DNA of 43,936 nt from Sphingobium sp. Leaf26 (GCF_001421665.1 NZ_LMKV01000032.1:174919-218854); one strand, 5' to 3'. Positions 1 through 8,520 are shown, counted from the first letter of the stretch. Numbers and translations: made by a program. The notes: generated from the sequence alone by a model not told the origin.

Positions 1-231
1 GGCGGTGACGGCGCTGCCGACCGCCTCGACGATCCCGGCGCCTTCATGGCCCAGGACGATCGGCAGCGGGACCGGCAGTTGCGCGTCGCGCACGGCCAGG
101 TCGGTATGGCAGATGCCGCAGGCCACGATCCGCACCCGCACCTCGTCAGGCCGGATATCGTCCAGCCGGACCTCCCCGATCACGAACGGCTGGCCCGGCC
201 CGCGGCAGATGGCCGCTCTGGCAATCGTCAT
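1..231 (-). CDS. Zinc-dependent alcohol dehydrogenase, N-terminal part (cut by window edge)
   Basis: The first 77 codons of a medium-chain (MDR) alcohol dehydrogenase are visible; the rest lies beyond base 1. The start is ATG at 231-229, with AGGAGA about 8 bases upstream on the minus strand. The protein shows CGICHTD (residues ~38-44), whose Cys is the first catalytic zinc ligand, and GHEGAGIVEAVG (~61-72), the His-Glu zinc-site motif of MDR enzymes. The family oxidises primary or aryl alcohols to aldehydes with NAD(P)+ in the cytoplasm. The pattern resembles aryl/benzyl-alcohol dehydrogenases (AreB/XylB type), but substrate cannot be set from this fragment. No partner gene is visible inside the window. 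Confidence 0.9.
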   Translation of the reverse strand, partial: MTIARAAICRGPGQPFVIGEVRLDDIRPDEVRVRIVACGICHTDLAVRDAQLPVPLPIVLGHEGAGIVEAVGSAVTA

Positions 232-518
232 GAAGCGATTCTCCTATATGGCACCCATAAGTCTGGGCGGAGAGAATGCCGACTAACGTCGGATATTATA
301 AGGCTTTTTTTGGAGTTTTATGTGTGTGTGACCTACGGTTATGATCGTTTGCGAAATTTCCGAACCAGTGCCGCGATAGCCTTCGCGAGCAAGCGCATGT
401 CCAGCACTATCACTACAAGGCCACCTATCCACTGATAGGTGGCGCCACAGCAAAGCCCGACAGGGCCGTCTAAAACGTCGCGAGCATCAAAAAAAGCGCG
501 AACCCGCAACCCTATCCG
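232..518. other. Gene-free stretch downstream of the RHH gene and upstream of the dehydrogenase
   Basis: No convincing gene is seen; the open frames here are short and lack family resemblance. The stretch holds the promoter side of the minus-strand dehydrogenase, a short CCGAC/GTCGG hairpin near 283-296 followed by an AT-rich run with seven T, the strong hairpin at 420-443, a small GCCC/GGGC hairpin at 455-466, and a run of seven A at about 490-496. The A run reads as T7 on the minus strand, so it could help end transcription coming from the SPFH-RHH genes. Confidence 0.5.
420..443. repeat. Perfect 10-bp-stem hairpin
   Basis: GCCACCTATC pairs with GATAGGTGGC around a four-base CACT loop. There is no adjoining T run on either strand, so it is not a standard terminator. 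It lies alone in non-coding DNA. It could be an RNA stem, a protein-binding site or a relic of a small palindromic element. Confidence 0.6.
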
Positions 519-611
519 TCAATCGTTACCGAAGACCCAATCCCATAGCGTTTGTGCGCGGCCCAATAGCCCGGACAACCGGGGCGAGGGTTTGGCAGGT
601 GCGGCAATCAC
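519..611 (-). CDS. Possible 30-residue microprotein coupled to the RHH gene
   Basis: A GTG codon at 611-609 overlaps the TGA stop of the upstream ribbon-helix-helix gene as GTGA, a layout typical of translational coupling. The frame runs 30 codons to TGA at 519-521. It encodes a Pro/Ser-rich start and a Trp-rich end (LLGRAQTLWDWVFGND) that could form a short amphipathic helix. The codons are GC-rich like the neighbours. I recognise no family, and a frame this short can occur by chance, so this is a weak call based on the overlap and the gene order SPFH-RHH-microORF. Confidence 0.3.
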   Translation of the reverse strand: MIAAPAKPSPRLSGLLGRAQTLWDWVFGND

Positions 612-817
612 TCTTCTTTCGGCGGGCGTCCGCGCCGCCGCTTGTCGGGCTCCGCCAGTTTCACGCCGCGCCGCCGCAGCCCTTCGCGCAGCAGCATTTC
701 GACCTGCGCATTGACGCTGCGAAATTCGGCCGCGGCGCCGCGTTCCAGCGCCTCGTACAGCGCCGGGTCCAGCCGCAGGGGGAAAGCCTTGCGCGGGGCG
801 ATATCGTCCTTCGCCAC
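608..817 (-). CDS. Arc/MetJ-type ribbon-helix-helix DNA-binding protein
   Basis: This 69-residue basic protein starts at GTG (817-815), nine bases after the stop of the SPFH gene, so the two are very likely one operon. The sequence APRKAFPLRLDPALYEAL gives the beta strand and first helix of an Arc-like ribbon-helix-helix fold, followed by a second helix (SVNAQVEMLLREGL) and a basic RRRGRPPKEE tail that resembles an AT-hook. Family members are dimeric repressors, often autoregulatory. A perfect 18-bp palindrome just upstream of the operon (1729-1746) is a plausible operator, which is an inference. No toxin gene is visible, so an antitoxin role is not supported. Confidence 0.8.
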   Translation of the reverse strand: MAKDDIAPRKAFPLRLDPALYEALERGAAAEFRSVNAQVEMLLREGLRRRGVKLAEPDKRRRGRPPKEE

Positions 818-826
818 GATCCGGGC

Positions 827-1717
827 CTATTGGTAGAGGGTGCCCGTATTGATCACCGGCTGGCTGTCGCGCTCGCCGCACAGGACGACCATCAGGTTGC
901 TGACCATGGCGGCGCGGCGTTCGTCATCCAGTTCGACCACATTCTTGGCCGATAGCTGGTCCAGCGCCAGTTCCACCATCGTCACCGCGCCTTCGACCAG
1001 CCGGGTGCGGGCGGCGATGACGGCTTCGGCCTGCTGGCGGCGCAGCATCGCCTGGGCGATTTCCGGCGCATAGGCAAGATGGGTCAGGCGACATTCGTCC
1101 ACGGTGACGCCGGCGAGCGCGACCCGGTCCTGCAATTCCGCCTGCAATTCGTCCGCGACATGGTCGCCATCGCCACGCAGCGTCTTTTCCTCATGCTCGA
1201 AATCATCATAGGGATAGCGCGACCCGATTGCCCGCACCGCGCTTTCGATCTGGATTTCCACGAACGCCTTATAGTCGTCGACGTCGAACAGGGCCTGCGC
1301 CGTGTCGGTGACGCGCCAGACGACGTTGGACGCGATTTCCACCGGATTGCCGCGCTTGTCGTTGATCTTGAGCTTTTCGGAGGTGACGTTGTGAACGCGC
1401 ACGCTGATCTTCTGCCGGGTCAGCCAGGGCAGCACCCAGCGCAGGCCCGGCGTGCGATCGGTGCCCTTGTAATCGCCGAACAGCAGGATCGCCGCCGCCT
1501 GGTTCGGCTGGATCAGGTAGAAGCCGGCAAGCGTCAGAATGAACAGCGAGATGGACAGCAGAAGCATCAAGCCGCCGATCGCCTCATGTCCGGTGCCGAG
1601 CAGGCCGATGGCGGCCAACCCACCGACGACGCAGAGCGGCGGGACCAGCAGCATGGCGTAGCCGCTCAGGGTGGTGATGCGCCGCTCGCGGGTGGCCTGA
1701 AGCACGGACATGGACAT
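827..1717 (-). CDS. SPFH/band-7 domain membrane protein
   Basis: This 296-residue protein has two hydrophobic helices near the N-terminus (residues ~18-40 and ~45-68) followed by an SPFH/prohibitin-type domain beginning around YLIQPNQAAAILLFGDYKG. The C-terminal part is helical and charged (APEIAQAMLRRQQAEAVIAAR), as in stomatin/flotillin-like proteins that form membrane-bound oligomers. These proteins organise membrane microdomains and associate with proteases; the exact role here is unknown. The start at 1717 has TGGAGA upstream; a second in-frame ATG lies two codons later at 1711. The small RHH gene follows nine bases downstream. An 18-bp palindrome lies 12 bases before the start codon. 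Confidence 0.9.
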   Translation of the reverse strand: MSMSVLQATRERRITTLSGYAMLLVPPLCVVGGLAAIGLLGTGHEAIGGLMLLLSISLFILTLAGFYLIQPNQAAAILLFGDYKGTDRTPGLRWVLPWLTRQKISVRVHNVTSEKLKINDKRGNPVEIASNVVWRVTDTAQALFDVDDYKAFVEIQIESAVRAIGSRYPYDDFEHEEKTLRGDGDHVADELQAELQDRVALAGVTVDECRLTHLAYAPEIAQAMLRRQQAEAVIAARTRLVEGAVTMVELALDQLSAKNVVELDDERRAAMVSNLMVVLCGERDSQPVINTGTLYQ

Positions 1718-1728
1718 GATTCTCCATA

Positions 1729-1746
1729 AATTATGATATCATAATT
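1729..1746. promoter_or_regulatory. Perfect 18-bp palindrome at the SPFH promoter
   Basis: AATTATGATATCATAATT is fully self-complementary and sits 12 bases upstream of the SPFH start codon, in an AT-rich pocket unlike the GC-rich surroundings. Its position covers the likely -10/leader region, as expected of a repressor operator. The RHH protein encoded in the same operon is a candidate binder; pyrC lies on the other side, 113 bases away. Confidence 0.6.
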
Positions 1747-1858
1747 ATATCGAATCCATGGCGCGATCAAGGGGCGGTATGAAGGCCGTTCGACAGGGGG
1801 GTTGCGAACCGACAAGATGGACTTGGCGAGCCGCGGCCCGATCGGCTAGAGCGGCCGC

Positions 1859-2896
1859 ATGACAGACCAGATCACAATCCGCCGTCCCGACGACTGGCAC
1901 GTCCATCTGCGCGATGGCGACATGCTGAATGCCGTCGTCCATCATACCGCGCGCCAGTTCGCCCGCGCGATCGTCATGCCGAACCTGACGCCGCCGGTCA
2001 TCAGCGTCGATGCGGCGCTGGCCTATCGGGATCGGATCGTGGCGGCACTGCCGGCGGGCACGGATTTCACGCCCCTGATGGTCTGCTACCTGACGGACGA
2101 CGCCGATCCGATGGAAATTGCGCGCGGCTATACGCAGGGCGTCTTTGCCGCCTGCAAACTCTATCCGGCCCATGCCACCACCAATTCCGCCCATGGCGTC
2201 ACCGACATTCGTCGCCTGTCCAGCCTGCTGGAAACCATGCAGCAGATCGGCATGCCATTGCTGATCCATGGCGAGGTGACGGACCGGGACGTCGACATCT
2301 TCGATCGCGAGGCGGTGTTCGTCGATCGCGTCCTGACGCCGCTCGTGCGCGATTACCCGTCGCTCAAGATCGTGCTGGAGCATATCACCACGGCCGAGGC
2401 AGTCGATTTCGTCGAAGCGAGCGGGCCGCTGATCGGTGCGACCATCACGCCCCAGCATGTCATCATCAATCGCAACGCGATTTTCGACGGTGGCATCCGT
2501 CCCCATGCCTATTGCCTGCCGGTCGCCAAGCGCGAACAGCATCGACTGGCCGTGCGCAAGGCGGCAGTGTCGGGATCGCCCAAATTCTTCCTGGGCACCG
2601 ACAGCGCGCCCCATGCGATCGGCCGCAAGGAATCGGCCTGTGGCTGCGCCGGTATCTTCAACGCGCCCTTCGCCCTGGAAAGCTACCTCCAGGTGTTCGA
2701 GGAAGAAGGTGCGCTCGATCGGTTCGAGGGTTTCGCGTCGGAACATGGCCCCAATTTCTACGGCCTCCCGTTGAATGAAGGCAGGGTGACGCTGAAGCGT
2801 GAGGATGTGGTCGTGCCGGATGCGCTGGCGGAAGGCGGGATCAGCCTCGTCCCCTTCCATGCCGGCGAAACGCTGCGCTGGCGCCTGATCGACTGA
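1859..2896 (+). CDS. pyrC: Dihydroorotase (class II)
   Basis: This 345-residue enzyme closes carbamoyl-aspartate to dihydroorotate in pyrimidine synthesis in the cytoplasm. Length and sequence match E. coli-type PyrC. Zinc-site residues are all present: His14 and His16 in DWHVHLRDG, carboxylated Lys100 in AACKLYPAHATTNS, His137 in LLIHGEV, His175 in LEHITT, and catalytic Asp248 in GTDSAPHA. The ATG at 1859 begins the conserved N-terminus directly, although no strong ribosome-binding site is visible ahead of it. It is divergent from the SPFH operon and is followed by a hairpin and then pntA. No other pyrimidine gene is nearby, which is usual for pyrC. Confidence 0.97.
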   Translation: MTDQITIRRPDDWHVHLRDGDMLNAVVHHTARQFARAIVMPNLTPPVISVDAALAYRDRIVAALPAGTDFTPLMVCYLTDDADPMEIARGYTQGVFAACKLYPAHATTNSAHGVTDIRRLSSLLETMQQIGMPLLIHGEVTDRDVDIFDREAVFVDRVLTPLVRDYPSLKIVLEHITTAEAVDFVEASGPLIGATITPQHVIINRNAIFDGGIRPHAYCLPVAKREQHRLAVRKAAVSGSPKFFLGTDSAPHAIGRKESACGCAGIFNAPFALESYLQVFEEEGALDRFEGFASEHGPNFYGLPLNEGRVTLKREDVVVPDALAEGGISLVPFHAGETLRWRLID

Positions 2897-2897
2897 C

Positions 2898-2936
2898 GGC
2901 ATGGCTAGAAGCTCTTATGGTCCATGCCATAGTTTT
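2898..2936 (+). terminator. Possible terminator after pyrC
   Basis: GGCATGG at 2898-2904 pairs with CCATGCC at 2922-2928 across a 17-base loop, followed by ATAGTTTT. It begins two bases after the pyrC stop. A second hairpin, CCCTCTT/AAGAGGG (2944-2964, loop 7), follows at once and may belong to the pntA leader. The long loop makes this a moderate call. Confidence 0.45.
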
Positions 2937-3116
2937 GATTGACCCCTCTTCAGGATAAAGAGGGTTGACGTTCAGCGCGCCAACAGCCGTAAGCGCGGCG
3001 GAGAGAAGTGCGACGTCCGGTCGAGCTTTCGCGATGGACCGATGGCGTCGGAGCCGCCAAGATAGGCATGTACGGGGCAAGAACCGTGTGGCCGTAAAAA
3101 GGGGAGGAGGGCAAGC

Positions 3117-4691
3117 GTGAAGATAGGGGCACCCAGAGAGACGGCGCAAGGCGAGGCGCGTGTTGCGCTGACGCCTGACAGCGCCGCGCAGTTGCAGAAA
3201 TTGGGCCATAGCTGCCTGATCGAAAGCGGGGCCGGTGCGGCAGCGGGTTTGGGCGACGAGGCCTATCGCGCGGCAGGCGTGACCGTGGTCGCCGGCGCCG
3301 AGGCACTTTGGGCACAGGCGGATGTGATCGTGAAGGTCCGCCCGCCCGAAGCGGCCGAGGCTGCGCGCCTGACGCCAGGCAAGACGCTGATTTCCTTCTT
3401 CTACCCCGGCCAGCGCGGTGAAGAGCTGGAAGCGATCAATGCCACCGGCGCCAATGTGCTGGCGATGGACATGGTGCCCCGCATTTCGCGCGCGCAAAAG
3501 ATGGACGCACTGTCGTCCATGGCGAACATCGCCGGTTATCGCGCCGTGATCGAGGCGGGCGCGAATTTCGGGCGCTTCTTCACCGGTCAGGTGACGGCGG
3601 CGGGCAAGGTGCCGCCGGCCAGGGTGCTGGTGATCGGCGCGGGCGTCGCGGGTCTGGCGGCGATTGGTGCCGCGACCTCGCTCGGCGCGATCACGCTGGC
3701 CTTCGACGTGCGGCCGGAAGTGGCCGAGCAGATCGAATCGATGGGCGCGCAGTTCGTCTATCTCGACTTTGCCGGGGAGCAGCAGGACGGGGCGACGACC
3801 GGCGGCTATGCTGCGCCGTCCAGCCCGGAATTTCGCGCAGCGCAGCTCAAGAAGTTCCGCGAACTCGCGCCCAATGTCGACATCGTGATTTCCACCGCGT
3901 TGATCCCCGGCCGGGACGCGCCGGTGCTGTGGACGAAGGATATGGTGGAGGCGATGCGCCCCGGATCGGTCATCGTCGATCTGGCGGCCGAACGCGGCGG
4001 CAATTGCGAACTGACGGTCGCCGATCAGAAGATCGTGTCTGCCAATGGCGTGACGATCATCGGCTACACCGATTTCCCAAGCCGCATGGCGGCGCAATCC
4101 AGTGCGCTTTATGCCAGCAACGTCCGGCATATGCTGGCCGACCTGACGCCGGGCAAGGATGGCGTGATCGTCCATAATATGGAGGATGACGTGATCCGGG
4201 GCGCGACCGTCGCCTATCAGGGGGGCGTCGCATTCCCGCCACCACCGCCCAAGATCAAGGCGATCGCGGCGCAGAAGCCCAAGCCCAAAGCCGAGGAACT
4301 GACGCCCGAGCAGAAGCGGGCGCGGGACGTCGCCGCCTTCAAGGCGCAGACCCGGTCGCAGGTGACGACGCTGATCGCCGGCGCTGTGCTGCTGATGGCG
4401 GTCGGTGCGGTCGCACCGGCCAGTTTCATGGCGCATTTCACCGTCTTCGTGCTGGCCTGCTTCGTGGGCTTCCAGGTGATCTGGAACGTCAGCCATGCGC
4501 TGCACACGCCATTGATGGCGGTGACGAACGCGATTTCGGGGATCGTCGTGGTGGGGGCCATGCTTCAGGTCGGATCGTCGAGCAGGATCGTCCTGGTGCT
4601 GGCGACGATTTCCATCCTGATCGCGTCGATCAATATCGTGGGCGGCTTCCTGGTCACGCGCCGGATGCTTGCCATGTTCCAGCGGTCGTAA
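3117..4691 (+). CDS. pntA: Proton-translocating NAD(P) transhydrogenase, alpha subunit
   Basis: With PntB this membrane enzyme uses the proton gradient to move hydride from NADH to NADP+. The 524-residue protein starts at GTG 3117 behind GGGGAGGAGGG; the frame opens directly with the conserved MKIGAPRE-type start. Residues ~1-370 form the NAD-binding domain I, including RVLVIGAGVAGLAAIGAA and the RQD-loop region. A Lys/Pro-rich linker (~375-415) follows, then four membrane helices (~420-520). It is therefore a fused PntAA+PntAB chain as in E. coli, whereas several alphaproteobacteria (e.g. Rhodospirillum rubrum) split it into two genes. PntB follows after 12 bases. Confidence 0.95.
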   Translation: MKIGAPRETAQGEARVALTPDSAAQLQKLGHSCLIESGAGAAAGLGDEAYRAAGVTVVAGAEALWAQADVIVKVRPPEAAEAARLTPGKTLISFFYPGQRGEELEAINATGANVLAMDMVPRISRAQKMDALSSMANIAGYRAVIEAGANFGRFFTGQVTAAGKVPPARVLVIGAGVAGLAAIGAATSLGAITLAFDVRPEVAEQIESMGAQFVYLDFAGEQQDGATTGGYAAPSSPEFRAAQLKKFRELAPNVDIVISTALIPGRDAPVLWTKDMVEAMRPGSVIVDLAAERGGNCELTVADQKIVSANGVTIIGYTDFPSRMAAQSSALYASNVRHMLADLTPGKDGVIVHNMEDDVIRGATVAYQGGVAFPPPPPKIKAIAAQKPKPKAEELTPEQKRARDVAAFKAQTRSQVTTLIAGAVLLMAVGAVAPASFMAHFTVFVLACFVGFQVIWNVSHALHTPLMAVTNAISGIVVVGAMLQVGSSSRIVLVLATISILIASINIVGGFLVTRRMLAMFQRS

Positions 4692-4703
4692 GGGGGACGA
4701 TCC

Positions 4704-6155
4704 ATGTTTGATATCGGTGTGGTATCCGCCGCCTATATTTCCGCTGCGGTCCTTTTCATTCTATCCCTTGGCGGCCTGTCCGATCAGGAAAGCGCCAAGC
4801 GCGCCGTGTGGTATGGCATATCCGGCATGGCGCTGGCTGTGGTGGCCACGCTGTTCGGCCCCGGCGCAGCCAATCTGCCGATCGTGGTCGCGACCTTTGC
4901 GGTCGCCGCCGTCATCGGCTGGGTCGTGGCGGTGCGGGTCCAGATGACGGAAATGCCGCAACTCGTCGCCGCGTTGCACAGCTTCGTGGGTCTGGCTGCC
5001 GTCTTCATCGGCTATAATGCGCATTTCGAACTGGAAACGGTGACCGCGCTCGATCCTGCCGCGCGGGCGGCCCTAACCGGCTTTGCCGGCGTGCTGGCGC
5101 ACAAGACGCCCGTCGAAATCAATATCCTCAAAGTCGAGGAGTTTCTGGGCATCTTCATCGGCGCGGTGACCTTCACCGGATCGATCGTCGCCTTCGGCAA
5201 GCTGGCCGGCAAACTGGACGGCAAGGCGAAGAAGCTGCCGGGCGGTCATGTGCTGAATGCGACTGCGGCGATCGCCTCGCTGGTGCTGCTGGTGATGTAT
5301 GTCGGCAATATCGGGGTCGAGGGCCGCGAACTGACCGTGCTGATCGCGATGACGGTGCTGGCGCTGTTCATCGGTTTCCATCTGGTGATGGGTATCGGCG
5401 GCGCGGACATGCCCGTCGTCGTGTCGATGCTGAACAGCTATTCCGGCTGGGCGGCGGCCGCGATCGGCTTCACGCTGGGCAATGACCTGCTGATCGTGAC
5501 GGGCGCGCTGGTCGGCTCTTCCGGTGCGATCCTGAGCTATATCATGTGCAAAGCGATGAATCGCAGCTTCGTGTCGGTGATCCTGGGCGGCTTTGGCGGC
5601 ACCAGCGGCCCGGCGGCGGAGATCGAGGGTGAGCAGATCGCGATCGACGCCGATGGCGTGGCTTCGGCGCTGAACGATGCGGACAGCATCGTCATCGTGC
5701 CGGGCTATGGCATGGCGGTGGCGCAGGCGCAGCAGAGCGTGAGCGAACTGACCCGCAAGCTGCGCGCGGCGGGCAAGGTGGTGCGCTTCGCGATCCACCC
5801 GGTGGCGGGGCGCCTGCCCGGCCATATGAATGTACTGCTGGCGGAGGCGAAGGTGCCCTATGACATCGTGCTGGAAATGGACGAGATCAACGAGGATTTC
5901 CCGTCGACCGACGTGGTGATCGTCATTGGCTCCAACGACATCGTCAATCCGGCCGCGCAGGATGATCCCAATTCGCCGATCGCCGGCATGCCGGTGCTGG
6001 AAGTGTGGAAGGCCAAGCAGGTCTTCGTGTCGAAGCGCGGGCAGGGCACCGGCTATTCCGGGATCGAGAACCCGCTCTTCTACAAGGAGAATACGCGGAT
6101 GTTCTATGGCGATGCAAAGGTCGCGGTGGACAGCCTGCTCGGCAAGATCGGCTGA
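4704..6155 (+). CDS. pntB: Proton-translocating NAD(P) transhydrogenase, beta subunit
   Basis: This 483-residue partner of PntA has about eight or nine membrane helices (residues ~5-280) that carry the proton channel, then the soluble NADP-binding domain III. Domain III shows VIVPGYGMAVAQAQ (~333-346), the GYGMAVAQAQ nucleotide-loop signature, and ending segments KRGQGTGYSGIENPLFY and MFYGDAK that are typical of PntB. The ATG at 4704 follows AGGGGGACGATCC. Start-to-stop spacing of 12 bases to pntA means one operon. A strong intrinsic terminator closes it at 6181-6223. Confidence 0.97.
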   Translation: MFDIGVVSAAYISAAVLFILSLGGLSDQESAKRAVWYGISGMALAVVATLFGPGAANLPIVVATFAVAAVIGWVVAVRVQMTEMPQLVAALHSFVGLAAVFIGYNAHFELETVTALDPAARAALTGFAGVLAHKTPVEINILKVEEFLGIFIGAVTFTGSIVAFGKLAGKLDGKAKKLPGGHVLNATAAIASLVLLVMYVGNIGVEGRELTVLIAMTVLALFIGFHLVMGIGGADMPVVVSMLNSYSGWAAAAIGFTLGNDLLIVTGALVGSSGAILSYIMCKAMNRSFVSVILGGFGGTSGPAAEIEGEQIAIDADGVASALNDADSIVIVPGYGMAVAQAQQSVSELTRKLRAAGKVVRFAIHPVAGRLPGHMNVLLAEAKVPYDIVLEMDEINEDFPSTDVVIVIGSNDIVNPAAQDDPNSPIAGMPVLEVWKAKQVFVSKRGQGTGYSGIENPLFYKENTRMFYGDAKVAVDSLLGKIG

Positions 6156-6180
6156 TCGAACGACCGTTCGCGGTCATGAA

Positions 6181-6223
6181 AATGGCCCGGCTCCCCATCG
6201 GAGGGCGCCGGGCCATTGTTTTT
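6181..6223 (+). terminator. Intrinsic terminator of pntAB
   Basis: AATGGCCCGG (6181-6190) pairs perfectly with CCGGGCCATT (6208-6217) and is followed by GTTTTT. The 10-bp GC-rich stem and T run are a textbook rho-independent terminator. It also separates pntB from the convergent receptor gene. Confidence 0.9.
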
Positions 6224-6234
6224 GGATCAGGCTG

Positions 6235-8520
6235 TCAGAAGCGACCCTCGAAACTCAGCCCCAATATGCGCGGATCGGTAAGCGTACCGCGCACCCGGCC
6301 GTCGAAATCGGTGAAGAACTGGCTGGGCTTCTGCACATTGAAGAGGTTGCTGGCGGTCAGGAATGCACCGAAATGCTGGCCCTGCCAGCCGATCTTGGCA
6401 TTGACCAGCGTACGTGCGGGAATGTCGCGAAACGCCTGATCGACCGTGTCCTGATAATAAGCGCTGCGATAATTGGCGTTCAGATTGGCGAACGAGCCGT
6501 TGGGATGATGGAAGGTGGCGCCGCCCGATAGCGTCCAGTGCGGGGCGCGGGCAAATTCATTACCCTGCGCCGCCGCCGACAGCGATCCGACGGTGACGTT
6601 GAATTCCTGGAACCTGGTATTGCTGTAGCCGGCGCCGGCATAGAGATTGAGCGTCCGGGTCGGCCGGCCGCTCAGTTCGACCTCGGCGCCATAGAGGCGC
6701 GACTTGCCGGCATTGACGACCTGCGTGTCGAACACCGCGCCGGGGGTCAACTGGACCGACACCTGCTGGTCCTTCCAATCGATCCAATAGGCGTTTGCGT
6801 TGAGCGTCAGGCGGCGTTCGAGCCATTCCGACCGCAGCGCGAATTCGTAATTCCAGGTGTATTCTGGATCAAAATCATAGGCTTGCGCGCGCTGCTGGTT
6901 CAGGCCCGAACCGCCGGCGCGATAGCCGCGCTGGGCCGTGAAGCTGAGCGATACGTCCTGCGCCACATCATAGGTCAGGCCAATCTTGGGCAGCCAGGCG
7001 GTATAGGTGACGGGTCGTACCGGTTCGACGCTGTTGGCGCCCGCCGCCGTCGCCCGCAATATGGCATTGAGCTGCGTGACGATCGGCGCCAGCGCGGGGA
7101 TAGGCAGATTTGCGGGATCAGGCAGCGCCCGGTCGATTACCACCGTCTGGATCGCGCCACGCTCCTGCGTTTCATGGTCGTAGCGCAGCCCGACATTGAT
7201 CCGCAGGCGATCCGTGACGGGGAAGGTCAGGTCGGCGAATCCGGCGTAATTTTCGGTCAGGCGCGGTTGCGACAGGCTGTTGCGGATCGGAACCACGCCG
7301 CCATAGAGGTCGAGCACGGCGTTCACCGTGGCCTGCGGCAGGCCCATGGCCAGCAACTGCCGGTCGACGCCTAGCCGGGTGAGGTTCAGGCTCTGCGTCG
7401 CCTCGAACTGATAGCCGCGATTGTCGTCGCGCAGATAATAGCCGCCGATCAGGCCATGGACCCAGCTCTTGTCGATGTTGAACCGGAGTTCCTGCTGGAA
7501 GGTCTTGTCCGGATCATAGACGCGGCTGGTCTGGCCCGGCGTCGGTCCGCGATCGGGATCGCCGACCGATCGGAAGCGGATGTCGCTATAGTTGGTCACG
7601 GAGGTGAGGCTGAGCCCGCCGCCCAGATCATAGCCGACCTCTACCGTGCCGATATCGCTCTTCACCGTCTGGTCGTCCATGACGTCTTCGGTGGCGATCC
7701 GGTCGCGGCCATTATAGGGCGCATCGAACTCGCTGTAGAACATGCCGCGCTGGTGCCGGTCGTGCATGAAGGTCGCGACGATGCGCAGGTCCGGCAGGAA
7801 GTCGGGCGTCAGCAGCAATTTGGCCCGGATCGTCTCCGACTCGCGGCGATCGGCGTCCTTGTGCGTGGTGACATTGTGGATCAGGCCATCGGCACGAGAA
7901 ATCTCACCCGCGAGGCGGAAGGCGACCTGTCCATCGACCAGAGGGCCACCGATCGCGGCGCCCACCCGGCGCTGGCCATCCTTGTCCGTCATCAGCGCGC
8001 GAAAGCGACCGCTCCATGCGTAGCTGGGATCGGTGGTGCGGATGATGACCGCGCCGGCCAGAGCGTTGCGGCCCTGCACGGTCGATTGCGGGCCACGGAA
8101 CACTTCCACCTGCGCAATGTCATAGAGGTCGAGCGGCCCGGCCGTCAGTGCCGTGCGCGGCATGACGGCTCCGTCCAGATAGACGCTCGCCAGCGCGCCA
8201 TCCCCGCCGCCCGACACGCTGAAGGCGTCGATGCCGCGAATCGAGAAGGTCGTCTTGTTGCCGTCCACGGCCAGATTGGGCGTCCGTTCCAATATGTCAT
8301 AGACGCTGAGCAGATTCTGGTTGCTGATGGATTCGCTGGTCACCACCGCAACGCTGGCCGGCGTTTCCTGAAGCGTGCGGTTGGTCTTCTGTCCGGTGAC
8401 GATGATTTCGCTGTTGTCCGCCGATGGTCCGGCCGGATTGGCGTCAGCAGCCGCCTGCGCATAGGCCGCAGGTGCCGTGCCGGCGAGCAGCAAGGCCGTG
8501 CTGAGAAAAGGAAAAAGCAT
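6235..8520 (-). CDS. TonB-dependent outer-membrane receptor, siderophore type
   Basis: This 761-residue outer-membrane transporter starts best at ATG 8520, where GGGGGGA stands about seven bases upstream and a clear signal peptide begins (MLFPFLSTALLLAG...AYAQA). A longer frame to 8559 would place 13 unlikely residues ahead of it. The plug follows EIIVTGQKTNRTLQETPASVAVV, with VEVFRGPQSTVQGRNALAGAVIIRT typical of siderophore receptors, then a 22-strand barrel ending in FEGRF with terminal Phe. It is divergent from a PepSY membrane-protein pair with a Fur-like box in the shared promoter, so iron-chelate uptake is the likely role. The exact ligand is not readable. Confidence 0.92.
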   Translation of the reverse strand: MLFPFLSTALLLAGTAPAAYAQAAADANPAGPSADNSEIIVTGQKTNRTLQETPASVAVVTSESISNQNLLSVYDILERTPNLAVDGNKTTFSIRGIDAFSVSGGGDGALASVYLDGAVMPRTALTAGPLDLYDIAQVEVFRGPQSTVQGRNALAGAVIIRTTDPSYAWSGRFRALMTDKDGQRRVGAAIGGPLVDGQVAFRLAGEISRADGLIHNVTTHKDADRRESETIRAKLLLTPDFLPDLRIVATFMHDRHQRGMFYSEFDAPYNGRDRIATEDVMDDQTVKSDIGTVEVGYDLGGGLSLTSVTNYSDIRFRSVGDPDRGPTPGQTSRVYDPDKTFQQELRFNIDKSWVHGLIGGYYLRDDNRGYQFEATQSLNLTRLGVDRQLLAMGLPQATVNAVLDLYGGVVPIRNSLSQPRLTENYAGFADLTFPVTDRLRINVGLRYDHETQERGAIQTVVIDRALPDPANLPIPALAPIVTQLNAILRATAAGANSVEPVRPVTYTAWLPKIGLTYDVAQDVSLSFTAQRGYRAGGSGLNQQRAQAYDFDPEYTWNYEFALRSEWLERRLTLNANAYWIDWKDQQVSVQLTPGAVFDTQVVNAGKSRLYGAEVELSGRPTRTLNLYAGAGYSNTRFQEFNVTVGSLSAAAQGNEFARAPHWTLSGGATFHHPNGSFANLNANYRSAYYQDTVDQAFRDIPARTLVNAKIGWQGQHFGAFLTASNLFNVQKPSQFFTDFDGRVRGTLTDPRILGLSFEGRF

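Noticed and set aside
519..881. 120-residue minus-strand frame covering the RHH gene
   Set aside because: It is a shifted shadow of the RHH and SPFH genes; only its last 30 codons, from the GTGA overlap, are considered.
2841..4505. 554-residue open frame on the minus strand across pyrC end and pntA
   Set aside because: It is antisense to the clearly homologous PntA, rich in His, Arg and Asp in the way of GC-rich shadow frames, and has no family resemblance.
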